Source: LSUCC0057 sp042091915 (GTDB taxonomy: Bacteria > Pseudomonadota > Gammaproteobacteria > Pseudomonadales > Porticoccaceae). From it: a stretch of 5,738 nucleotides of DNA. Positions 1 to 5,738 of the stretch are shown piece by piece (position 1 is the stretch's first letter; each line of letters begins with the position of its first letter). The DNA lies in assembly GCA_042091915.1 (NCBI GenBank), contig JBELGO010000095.1, forward strand, positions 1-5,738. The letters are read 5' to 3'. The position numbers and the translations under genes were made by a program. Under the pieces are notes generated by a model, which was not told the DNA's origin, searched no databases, and was given only the letters and a program-made list of their open reading frames with translations.

Positions 1-51
1 AAATGACTGTTAATCATTGGGTCGCTGGTTCGAGCCCAGCAGGCGGAGCCA
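1..51 (+). tRNA. tRNA-Asn (anticodon GTT), 5' end outside the window
   Basis: This is the 3' part of an asparagine tRNA. The anticodon stem pairs 2-6 with 14-18 around a seven-base loop (7-13) whose anticodon GTT lies at 9-11. A five-base variable region (19-23) follows. The T stem pairs 24-28 with 36-40 around the TTCGAGC loop (29-35). The 3' acceptor strand is 41-47, the discriminator G is 48 and the encoded CCA is 49-51. The acceptor 5' strand and the D arm lie before the window, so their pairing cannot be checked. The gene-encoded CCA and the terminator just downstream fit an intact bacterial tRNA gene. Confidence 0.96.
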
Positions 52-63
52 AATCAATCGACT

Positions 64-90
64 AAGCCTCTGTTTTTACAGGGGCTTTTT
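64..90 (+). terminator. Intrinsic terminator of the tRNA-Asn transcript
   Basis: A ten-base-pair stem (64-73 with 78-87, including one T-G pair at 69/82) closes a four-T loop (74-77). It runs straight into a T-tract at 86-90. It begins 12 bases after the tRNA CCA end, the expected place for a rho-independent terminator of a tRNA transcript. The opposite strand has an A-tract before the stem, but the minus-strand ligase ends more than 200 bases away, so I assign it to the tRNA. Confidence 0.9.
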
Positions 91-324
91 CGTCAATAGT
101 GCCCCAGCTTCGCGCTTACTGTTGTCAGACAGCGTAGAAGAGAAGCACGCATGAGCTCGATAAAACGTCCTAATCTCCTCTAAGAGTTATTCATAAATCC
201 ATTGCACCCTGGTAGATTTATTTTTAGGTGCCTGTCTATTTTTTTGCAGACAACACGCCGACAGCAAATTTCTACTCTGGCTTAATATTAGGCAATATTT
301 CAGTGAATTAGTTGAACTCAAAAT
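91..324. other. Gene-free AT-rich stretch between tRNA-Asn terminator and ligase stop
   Basis: No open reading frame of credible length or family resemblance is visible on either strand. The right half (about 180-324) is clearly richer in A and T than the genes nearby. It contains one imperfect hairpin (228-256) and a short A/T-only inverted repeat (284-289 with 294-299). Neither is followed by a T-tract in the minus-strand direction, so I see no intrinsic terminator for the ligase gene that ends at 325. I see no copy of the tRNA 3' end here that would mark an attachment site. Confidence 0.6.
228..256. repeat. Imperfect hairpin, possibly a single REP-like or mobile-element remnant
   Basis: GTG at 228-230 pairs with CAC at 254-256, and TGTCT at 233-237 pairs with AGACA at 248-252. 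A small internal bulge separates the two stems, and a ten-base loop rich in T lies between the arms. The left arm, preceded by AGG, resembles from memory the ends of some IS200/REP-associated transposase elements in gammaproteobacteria. No transposase or second copy is seen in the window, so origin and function are open. Confidence 0.3.
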
Positions 325-1992
325 TCAAACCGCTACCCTCTCCTGCAACACAAAACGCTGTACTTTTCCAAGTGGATTGCGCGGCAGCGACTGCATAATT
401 TCAATGCGCTCGGGCAGCTTATTTTTAGCGATACCTTTTGCTAGCAGGTAATTGCAGATCTCTTCTAGCACAGGCGGGTTTGCTGCGTCCACCGCTACGA
501 CACAAGCGCAGACCCGCTCACCAAAGGTCTCATCGGGGTAGGCGCATACCGCAGCTTCAACTGCGCCCGAGAACCCCTCGAGCAATACATCTATCTCTTC
601 GGGTGAAATCTTCATACCACCCCGGTTAATAATATCCTTACAGCGACCTACGATACGATAAAACTGCTGCATTTCTCCGCATATTTCGACCAAATCGCCT
701 GTCAAAAAATAACCGTCGTCAGTAAATACCTGCTCATTTTTTGTGCCCCAGTAGCCGTCAAACACTGTCGGACCTTTGACGGCTAGCTCACCGGCAATAC
801 CGGGTTGATTGATCTCAGCACCACTCTGGGTATCGATCAGTTTGGTGAGAATGGTATGGCTCGCTGCAGAGGGCCATTGCAACCCCTCAACACCAAAACG
901 CGGAAACATGACTGCGCGCTCAGCGGGATCAGCGACATCACACGGCTTGGAGAAAAGATTGATCCCTTCATTGGAGCCATAAAGATTAATTACAGTTTTA
1001 CCATACTCATTTTCAAACTTTTCCATCATCCAAGGGGCAAGCGGCGCTGAGCCAGAGCCGATGCTGCGCAGTGCAGAAAAATCAAACTGATTCCACAACG
1101 TCTCGTTTTTAGCTAGCTGATTGAGGACCGGCGGCGGAATGATGGTGAAGTTAACTGACTCTTCAGCGATTTGACTGAGAAATACTGCCGGCTCGAAGGG
1201 GTGGTGCAATACCAAGCTACCGCGCACCATCAGCCAGCCGTAGAGAAAAGTACTCACTGAAGCCATGTTGACCAGTGGAAATGCATTTAGCAGCTTATCA
1301 CCTATCTGGTAATCACCCGCCTCCACACAGTTACGCGCAACCGTTACCCACATATTGTGTGAGCGCGGCACACCCTTGGGTAGCCCGGTTGTGCCCGACG
1401 TCCAACAAATAGTAATAATGCGGTTGGCATCGCTCACCTGTTCGCTCATTCCGTGGAGCCGTTTGAGATGAATCTGTTGTGGTGGTTGAAGGCTCAAAGC
1501 CAAACTGTCTCCAAATAACAGCACTAGTAGATTTTCTGACAGGCACGCTGCCTGTGATTGGCCAAAATCTTCACCTTTAAATTGGTTAAGTGAAATGAAA
1601 GCAGTTGCCTCTAACGAAGTCACCAGGTCAGTTAGCTCATGTTGGCCGTATTGAATAGGCACCGGCGAAATAATTGCACCTATCTGGCTGATTGCTAAAT
1701 AGCAGACAACTAGTTCGACAATATTTGGCAACTGTACGATCACTCGATCATCCACCCCTACTCCCCGCTCGAGCAATAAGATGGCAAGGTTTTGTGACGC
1801 CCACTGGAGCTGTTCAAAGGTAAGCCGATGAGGTTGTGAACCAACTAGCTGGGCCCGGTTGGGTTGGTCAGCCAGAGCCATTTGCTTGGGGACTTGAGCG
1901 ACGCAATCGTCGAGCAATTGGTGTAATACCAAACCCTCCCAAAGCTGGCTATTTTCATAGTTAGTTATTTGTTCTGAGGTGGATGTCAGCAT
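325..1992 (-). CDS. ANL-superfamily carboxylic acid:CoA ligase (AMP-forming), complete
   Basis: A 555-residue adenylate-forming enzyme of normal family length (about 500-560). Family members convert a carboxylic acid, ATP and CoA to an acyl-CoA, AMP and pyrophosphate in the cytoplasm. Visible motifs: P-loop TSGTTGLPKGV (198-208), A5 motif YGSNEG (338-343), TGD (431-433), hinge motif beginning GRCKDIINRGG (449-459) followed by KISPEEI, and the C-terminal PRNPLGK whose Lys543 should be the adenylation lysine. The INRGGxKIS hinge and the A5 motif ending EG recall the aryl/cyclic-acid branch (EntE/DhbE and cyclohexanecarboxylate-CoA ligase types) more than long-chain fatty acyl-CoA synthetases; that placement is inference and the substrate is unknown. 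The ATG is fixed by an in-frame TAA two codons upstream (1996-1998) and an AAGGG ribosome binding site nine bases away. It lies 84 bases downstream of the flavoprotein gene, so co-transcription is likely. Odd point: Asn341 replaces the usual A5 threonine. Confidence 0.93.
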   Translation of the reverse strand: MLTSTSEQITNYENSQLWEGLVLHQLLDDCVAQVPKQMALADQPNRAQLVGSQPHRLTFEQLQWASQNLAILLLERGVGVDDRVIVQLPNIVELVVCYLAISQIGAIISPVPIQYGQHELTDLVTSLEATAFISLNQFKGEDFGQSQAACLSENLLVLLFGDSLALSLQPPQQIHLKRLHGMSEQVSDANRIITICWTSGTTGLPKGVPRSHNMWVTVARNCVEAGDYQIGDKLLNAFPLVNMASVSTFLYGWLMVRGSLVLHHPFEPAVFLSQIAEESVNFTIIPPPVLNQLAKNETLWNQFDFSALRSIGSGSAPLAPWMMEKFENEYGKTVINLYGSNEGINLFSKPCDVADPAERAVMFPRFGVEGLQWPSAASHTILTKLIDTQSGAEINQPGIAGELAVKGPTVFDGYWGTKNEQVFTDDGYFLTGDLVEICGEMQQFYRIVGRCKDIINRGGMKISPEEIDVLLEGFSGAVEAAVCAYPDETFGERVCACVVAVDAANPPVLEEICNYLLAKGIAKNKLPERIEIMQSLPRNPLGKVQRFVLQERVAV

Positions 1993-2076
1993 CAGTTAGT
2001 ACCCTTATTTTTCTAGCGCAGCGCGCAGACAGCTATGTAAGTTAATCACTTGCGTCATCTAGTTCAACTGCGGGTG

Positions 2077-3024
2077 TCAGTGAGCTGCTTGGTATTCTGA
2101 CAATAGCTGTGCAACCACTTCAGCGACAGATTGCTGTTGTCCGATGCAACCCACACCTTGACCTGCAGCCCAGACATCGCGCCAGCGTTTAGCGTCAGCT
2201 GCTGTTTTGAGAAAATCAATGCCATCGCCCTTGGGCATATTGTCCGGATCATAGCCACCTTGAATCAAGCTGCCGCGCAACCAGTTAGCTTCTACCCCAG
2301 TAATAGCTTCGCTGGCGACAATATCAGCCGCGCTAGAATCGACAATCATCTGCTTATAGCCACTGGCAGCGCGACACTCATCAGTGGGAATAAAACGCGT
2401 TCCCATGTAAACAAAATCCGCCCCTAAGACCTCCGCGGCACGAACCGCGCGACCGGTGGACATAGCCCCAGAGAGAATTATCTCGCCAGCAAAAAATGTG
2501 CGCACTTCTTCGACAAAAGCAAACGGCGAAAGCCGGCCAGAGTGGCCGCCCGCACCGGCACAAATAAGAGCTAAACCGTCAACGCCGGCAGCAGCAGCCT
2601 TGCGCGCTAGAGCCACCGTGGTGACGTCGGCGTAAATTTTACCGCCGTAGCTGTGCACTTGCTCTACCGCATCTTTCGGACTACTCAGAGCCGTAATAAT
2701 AATCGGCACACGGTATTTTATGGCCAGCGCCAACTCGTCGTAACAGCGGGTATTGGTGCGATGCATGACTAGGTTGAGTGCCCAAGGAGCCGCATCTGGC
2801 TGGTCTGCCAAAGCCGAGCTAATCTGTTCTAGCCACGACTCGAGATCTTCTAGCGTCCGCGCAGTCGGAGCGGGAAATGATCCGACAATACCCGCCATAC
2901 AGCTGGCGATAACGATCTCTGGGCCACACAGCAAAAACATCGGCGCCTGAATCACAGGCAGTCTTATATTTTCTCCACCGGGCAATGAGCGCAGCCCCGC
3001 TGTGGACTTTTGTGGTAATGACAT
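2077..3024 (-). CDS. Nitronate monooxygenase-family FMN flavoprotein
   Basis: A 315-residue single-domain TIM-barrel flavoprotein of the nitronate monooxygenase (former 2-nitropropane dioxygenase) family, about the usual length. Characterised members oxidise alkyl nitronates with FMN and oxygen; relatives include the enoyl-ACP reductase FabK, so the true reaction is uncertain. Visible marks: the N-terminal strand PVIQAPMF (23-30), MAGIVGSFPA (43-52), AGAGGHSG (156-163) with His161 at the catalytic-histidine position, SGAMSTGRAV (185-194) and MGTRF (207-211) for FMN phosphate binding, and AGQGVG (287-292) near the C-terminus. No signal peptide or membrane segment is seen. The ATG has a strong purine-rich ribosome binding site (GGGGAAGGG, 3027-3035) two bases upstream. 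It is probably first gene of an operon with the ligase ending at 325. A TAAAAT hexamer at 3070-3065 (minus strand) could be a -10 box, but I see no convincing -35 partner. It diverges from a broken ligase on the plus strand. Confidence 0.92.
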   Translation of the reverse strand: MSLPQKSTAGLRSLPGGENIRLPVIQAPMFLLCGPEIVIASCMAGIVGSFPAPTARTLEDLESWLEQISSALADQPDAAPWALNLVMHRTNTRCYDELALAIKYRVPIIITALSSPKDAVEQVHSYGGKIYADVTTVALARKAAAAGVDGLALICAGAGGHSGRLSPFAFVEEVRTFFAGEIILSGAMSTGRAVRAAEVLGADFVYMGTRFIPTDECRAASGYKQMIVDSSAADIVASEAITGVEANWLRGSLIQGGYDPDNMPKGDGIDFLKTAADAKRWRDVWAAGQGVGCIGQQQSVAEVVAQLLSEYQAAH

Positions 3025-3067
3025 AACCCTTCCCCAATTGTGTAACTTGTAATTTTTTACTTTTATT

Positions 3068-3931
3068 TTAGCGCCACTCAGCCACGGTAGCTCACATCAC
3101 ATACTCCCAATACTTGGCGCAAGGGCTAGGCATCGTCTTTTAGCGGATGCGCACGTCGACAGTTTGATGATGGCTATAGCGGAGACTACCGTCACCTCTA
3201 TACCACCTACGCTGATCTATAAATTGCTCGAGCAAACTCAGCTGGGACGAGATGACGCACCGATGCTACCAGAAAAAATTGCTGCAGTGATAAACCGTTT
3301 TGGCCCGGTTCACTACACCATCTACGGCCAAACTGAGGCACCTATGACGATAACGGCGCTGTCGGCCGAAGAGATGGCTCGACCGGATTTACACGCCTCG
3401 GTGGGCCGCGCCTGTTCGCTCAGCGAAGTGGCGGTGCTCGATGCCCAGGGCAAACCAGTCGCACCCATGCACAGTGGTGACATCGGCGTGCGCGGCGGTA
3501 TTGTTATGCCCAGTTACTTCCAAGCAGCTGAGCAAAGTACTGCGGTGTTCCATGAAGATTGGCTTATCACTGGGGATTTGGGCTACCTAGATGAACAGGG
3601 CTATCTTTTTCTGCAAGGCCGCAACAGCGATCTCATCATTACCGGTGGCTTTAATGTTTACCCGGCCGAAGTAGAAAACGCACTGATGACACTGCCACAA
3701 ATCAATGAATGTGTTGTGTTCGCCGCAGAAGATGGCTACTGGGGGCAGCGAATCGAGGCCGCTGTTTGCTTAAACGCTGGCTATACAGAAGACAATGACA
3801 CTCTTCGCGCAGCCATAAGACCGCTGTTAGGTGAGGTAAAAACTCCGAAAAAAATTCACTTCTTAGAGTCGCTACCGCGCAATCCGGTCGGTAAGATTGT
3901 GCGGCGTGATATCCAAGCGCTGTGTTCCTAG
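3068..3931 (+). pseudogene. C-terminal remnant of a second ANL acyl-CoA ligase, 5'-truncated with an internal deletion
   Basis: The open frame encodes the C-terminal part of an AMP-dependent ligase: YGQTE (codons 3323-3337), TGD (about 3569-3577), a hinge motif starting GRNSDLII with GGFNVYPAEVE, and PRNPVGK with the adenylation lysine at codon 3893-3895. The P-loop and about 200-plus N-terminal residues are missing. A start-containing frame begins only at TTG 3164, yet family-like sequence is readable upstream in the same frame from about 3068 (LAPLSHGSS, then an ILPIL segment), with no ATG, GTG or TTG before 3164 and an in-frame TAA at 3050-3052. The TTG/ATG/ATG cluster at 3164-3172 has no ribosome binding site. 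Around 3248-3259 the sequence jumps from LGRDD to APMLPEK, dropping the SLRxxxxGGA-type segment, about a dozen residues. No frameshift or stop follows, so decay may be recent. A stable C-terminal-domain product cannot be excluded, but ligase activity without the P-loop is not expected. Confidence 0.87.
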
Positions 3932-3952
3932 CCCACTTCAAGAGAAATCCCT

Positions 3953-4390
3953 ATGACCTGGACACCCGACATCCAACTAAGTGGCATACAAAGGCTGCGC
4001 GAATTAGAGGCACAAACTGAACGCACAGGCATGGCCGGCAATCTCGACTACACCATTCACTCTATCGGTGAAGGTGAAGTGATCTACCACTACACACCGC
4101 TAGATCGCCATCAAAATCTGATCGGCTCGCTGCACGGAGGTGCCTTGGCAACCCTGCTAGACACAGCGATGGGGGCTGCGGTGATGAGCTGTTTGGCAGC
4201 GGGTGAACAACACACGATGACCGATCTGACCATTAAGTTCATCGGCGCCGTGCGCAACCCCCATGAGCGGCTTATCATCGAGGGTCGCGTCGACCATGCA
4301 GGTAAGCGACTATTTTCCACACAAGGCGTCATTACCACCCATGAGGGGCGGTTGATTGCTAGAGAGCTAGGTACGGCGTGTAGACTCTGA
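3953..4390 (+). CDS. PaaI-family hotdog-fold acyl-CoA thioesterase
   Basis: A 145-residue single hotdog domain of the PaaI/acyl-CoA thioesterase type, the normal size for this family. These cytoplasmic tetramers hydrolyse acyl- or aryl-CoA thioesters, often to release CoA when a degradation pathway stalls. The signature is LHGGALATLLDTAMG (60-74): HGG at 61-63 sits at the start of the central helix and Asp70 is at the usual catalytic acid position. A typical DLTIKFIGAV strand (91-100) and GRVDHAGKRLF (111-121) follow. The ATG at 3953 has a weak AGAGA ribosome binding site (3941-3945). The gene starts 21 bases after the stop of the broken ligase and in the same frame, so the two probably formed one ligase/thioesterase operon. 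With the upstream part of that operon lost, its present promoter is unclear. It is convergent with ppc. The substrate cannot be read from the sequence. Confidence 0.9.
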   Translation: MTWTPDIQLSGIQRLRELEAQTERTGMAGNLDYTIHSIGEGEVIYHYTPLDRHQNLIGSLHGGALATLLDTAMGAAVMSCLAAGEQHTMTDLTIKFIGAVRNPHERLIIEGRVDHAGKRLFSTQGVITTHEGRLIARELGTACRL

Positions 4391-4404
4391 CCGACCGCTC
4401 TGGC

Positions 4405-4418
4405 CCCTTCAACAAGGG
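4405..4418. other. Short stem-loop between convergent thioesterase and ppc genes
   Basis: CCCTT (4405-4409) pairs with AAGGG (4414-4418) around a CAAC loop, within the 29 bases that separate the two convergent stop codons. It is symmetric and could affect both transcripts, but there is no T-tract on either side and the stem is only five pairs. I regard it as a weak terminator candidate at best. Confidence 0.25.
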
Positions 4419-4419
4419 T

Positions 4420-5738
4420 CTAACCTGTATTGCGCATCCCCGCTGCAATTCCAGCAATAGTCACCATAATCGCCTGCTCGATGAGCGGATCATTTTGCTC
4501 GCGGTTGCGGCGCAGCAGCTCTGCTTGCAACACATTGAGCGGATCGGTGTAGATATTTCGCAGCGCAATAGACTCGCGCGACCACGGATGATCATCGATC
4601 AGCTGTTCGGCACCGGTGAGCTGCAAGATAGTCTTTGCATCAGCGGCCAGCTGCTGACGCAAGCGCTGGCCGATAGGGTGTAACTCTTCTGGCACCAGCC
4701 GCTCATCATAAAATGCTGACAAGCCTGCATCGGCTTTGGCAAATACCATCTCCAACATGGATAAACGCGTTTCAAAGAACGGCCAATGAGCCGCCATATC
4801 GGCCAGATCGTCGGCACGGCCTTGATCGAGCAGGCGCTGCATAGCCGAAGCCGCTCCCAACCAGGCGGGCAACATCAGGCGATTTTGCGACCAGGCAAAA
4901 ATCCAAGGAATCGCGCGCAGCGACTCTATACCACCACTGCCAGCGCGCCGTGCAGGGCGCGAGCCCAGCGGTAACTTGGCCAGCTCTTGCTCTGGCGTCG
5001 CCAATCTAAAATAGGGAACAAACTCTTCGTCGTAACGCACAACAGCGCGATAATCCTCGCAAGAGAGCTCAGCGATATTCTGCATCGCATCGCGCCAAGC
5101 CTGCTTGGGCTTGGGTGGCGCCATTAAGTTGGCCTCAAAAATAGCACTGGTGTAGAGCGCCAGCGTTTTGATTGCGATCGGGCTCAAACCTAATTTAGCC
5201 CGAATCATCTCGCCCTGCTCGGTCACCCGCAGGCCATTTTTTAGCGAGCCGGGAGGCTGTGATAACAGTGCATCGCGCGCAGGGGCGCCACCGCGGCCGA
5301 TAGTGCCACCGCGGCCGTGAAAGAGTGTGAGTTCTACTTTATGTTCAGCACAAACAGCCAACAATTCTTCCTGCGCACGGTACTGTGCCCAAGCCGCTGC
5401 CATTACTCCGGCATCTTTGGCTGAATCTGAATAACCGATCATCACCATAAGCTGATGGTCAATTTGTTCACTGTAACCGGGTACGTTCAACAGTGTGGAA
5501 ACTACTTGCGCAGAGCGGTTGAGATCATCAAGCGTTTCGAAAAGTGGTGCTACTGGCAACTCAAATTGGCATCCGGTCGCGCGCAGCAGCAACTTCACTG
5601 CGAGCACATCGGATGGCTGGCGCGCCATAGAGATGATGTAGCAGCGCAGGGCATTGGCGGGCTGCTCAGCAATCACAGCAAAGGTATCTAATACCTCTTG
5701 CACGGCAGCACTGGGGCTCCAGTGCCGCGGCAGCAGCG
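4420..5738 (-). CDS. ppc: Phosphoenolpyruvate carboxylase, C-terminal half (5' end outside the window)
   Basis: This enzyme adds bicarbonate to phosphoenolpyruvate to give oxaloacetate and phosphate, refilling the TCA cycle. About 438 residues are visible, roughly half of the usual 880. The reading frame continues past the first internal GTG (5703-5701) to the window edge with typical sequence (PRHWSPSAAVQEVLDTF), so the true start lies beyond 5738. Signatures in order: MIGYSDSAKDAG with its conserved Lys at 5416-5418; the glycine-rich active-site loop FHGRGGTIGRGGAPA, whose His is at 5317-5319; TEQGEMIRAKLG; GGIESLRAIPWIFAW followed by the near-invariant SQNRLMLPAWLG; and the canonical C-terminus AGMRNTG with a TAG stop at 4422-4420. 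No frameshift or missing key residue is seen in the visible part. It is convergent with the thioesterase gene across 29 bases and appears somewhat richer in G and C than the ligase at 325-1992. Confidence 0.97.
   Translation of the reverse strand, partial: LLPRHWSPSAAVQEVLDTFAVIAEQPANALRCYIISMARQPSDVLAVKLLLRATGCQFELPVAPLFETLDDLNRSAQVVSTLLNVPGYSEQIDHQLMVMIGYSDSAKDAGVMAAAWAQYRAQEELLAVCAEHKVELTLFHGRGGTIGRGGAPARDALLSQPPGSLKNGLRVTEQGEMIRAKLGLSPIAIKTLALYTSAIFEANLMAPPKPKQAWRDAMQNIAELSCEDYRAVVRYDEEFVPYFRLATPEQELAKLPLGSRPARRAGSGGIESLRAIPWIFAWSQNRLMLPAWLGAASAMQRLLDQGRADDLADMAAHWPFFETRLSMLEMVFAKADAGLSAFYDERLVPEELHPIGQRLRQQLAADAKTILQLTGAEQLIDDHPWSRESIALRNIYTDPLNVLQAELLRRNREQNDPLIEQAIMVTIAGIAAGMRNTG

Noticed and set aside
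24..51. tRNA 3' end as an attachment site
   Set aside because: No second copy of this sequence and no integrase gene is visible in the window.
151..183. Ten-residue open reading frame with an upstream AGAGAAG that resembles a ribosome binding site
   Set aside because: Far too short, with no recognisable sequence and no leader-peptide or attenuator structure downstream of it.
284..299. AATATT inverted repeat with a four-base loop near the end of the minus-strand ligase
   Set aside because: All A/T stem with no T-tract after it in either direction; AATATT is self-complementary and expected by chance in AT-rich DNA.
1993..2076. GC-rich CGCAGCGCGCAG tract and a weak TTGAAC/TAACTT promoter-like pair between flavoprotein and ligase genes
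   Set aside because: The tract does not fold into a stem with a usable loop or T-tract, and the promoter-like pair matches consensus poorly, so neither an intergenic terminator nor an internal promoter is supported.
3164..3172. TTG-ATG-ATG as the start of a genuine short protein
   Set aside because: No ribosome binding site precedes it, and ligase-family sequence continues upstream in the same frame, so it falls in the middle of a conserved region.
5701..5703. GTG as the start codon of the ppc reading frame
   Set aside because: It is only the first start-like codon inside the window; conserved carboxylase sequence continues in frame to the window edge and half of the protein is missing.

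Overview
The window looks like a chromosomal segment of a gammaproteobacterium, possibly a marine one. This rests on the tRNA-Asn body, the phosphoenolpyruvate carboxylase sequence, and the mix of acyl-CoA ligase, nitronate monooxygenase and hotdog thioesterase genes. The taxonomic call is an inference from remembered family sequences, not from a search.

Layout. Positions 1-51 are the 3' two-thirds of a tRNA-Asn(GTT), followed by a clear intrinsic terminator (64-90). A roughly 230-base AT-rich stretch without a gene follows; it holds one imperfect hairpin. On the minus strand, read from 3024 down to 325, lie a nitronate monooxygenase-family flavoprotein and, 84 bases downstream, a complete 555-residue ANL-superfamily acid:CoA ligase. 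They are probably co-transcribed. On the plus strand, starting almost back-to-back with the flavoprotein gene, is the C-terminal part of a second, unrelated-looking ANL ligase. It has lost its N-terminal half and the ATP-binding P-loop, and it also appears to carry a small in-frame internal deletion. I call it a pseudogene. A complete PaaI-type hotdog thioesterase gene follows 21 bases later. The right end is the C-terminal half of ppc on the minus strand, convergent with the thioesterase and cut by the window edge.

How the parts fit. tRNA-Asn and ppc are housekeeping landmarks. Between them sits a small catabolic or lipid-type accessory block. The minus-strand pair could activate a carboxylic acid to its CoA thioester and carry out a flavin-dependent oxidation or reduction. 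The plus-strand pair was probably once a ligase/thioesterase operon, of which only the thioesterase is intact. The most informative feature is the decay junction near 3053-3073, where the broken ligase meets the upstream region of the flavoprotein gene. I found no CRISPR array, insertion sequence, phage gene or defence system, and nothing I would call a new biological system.
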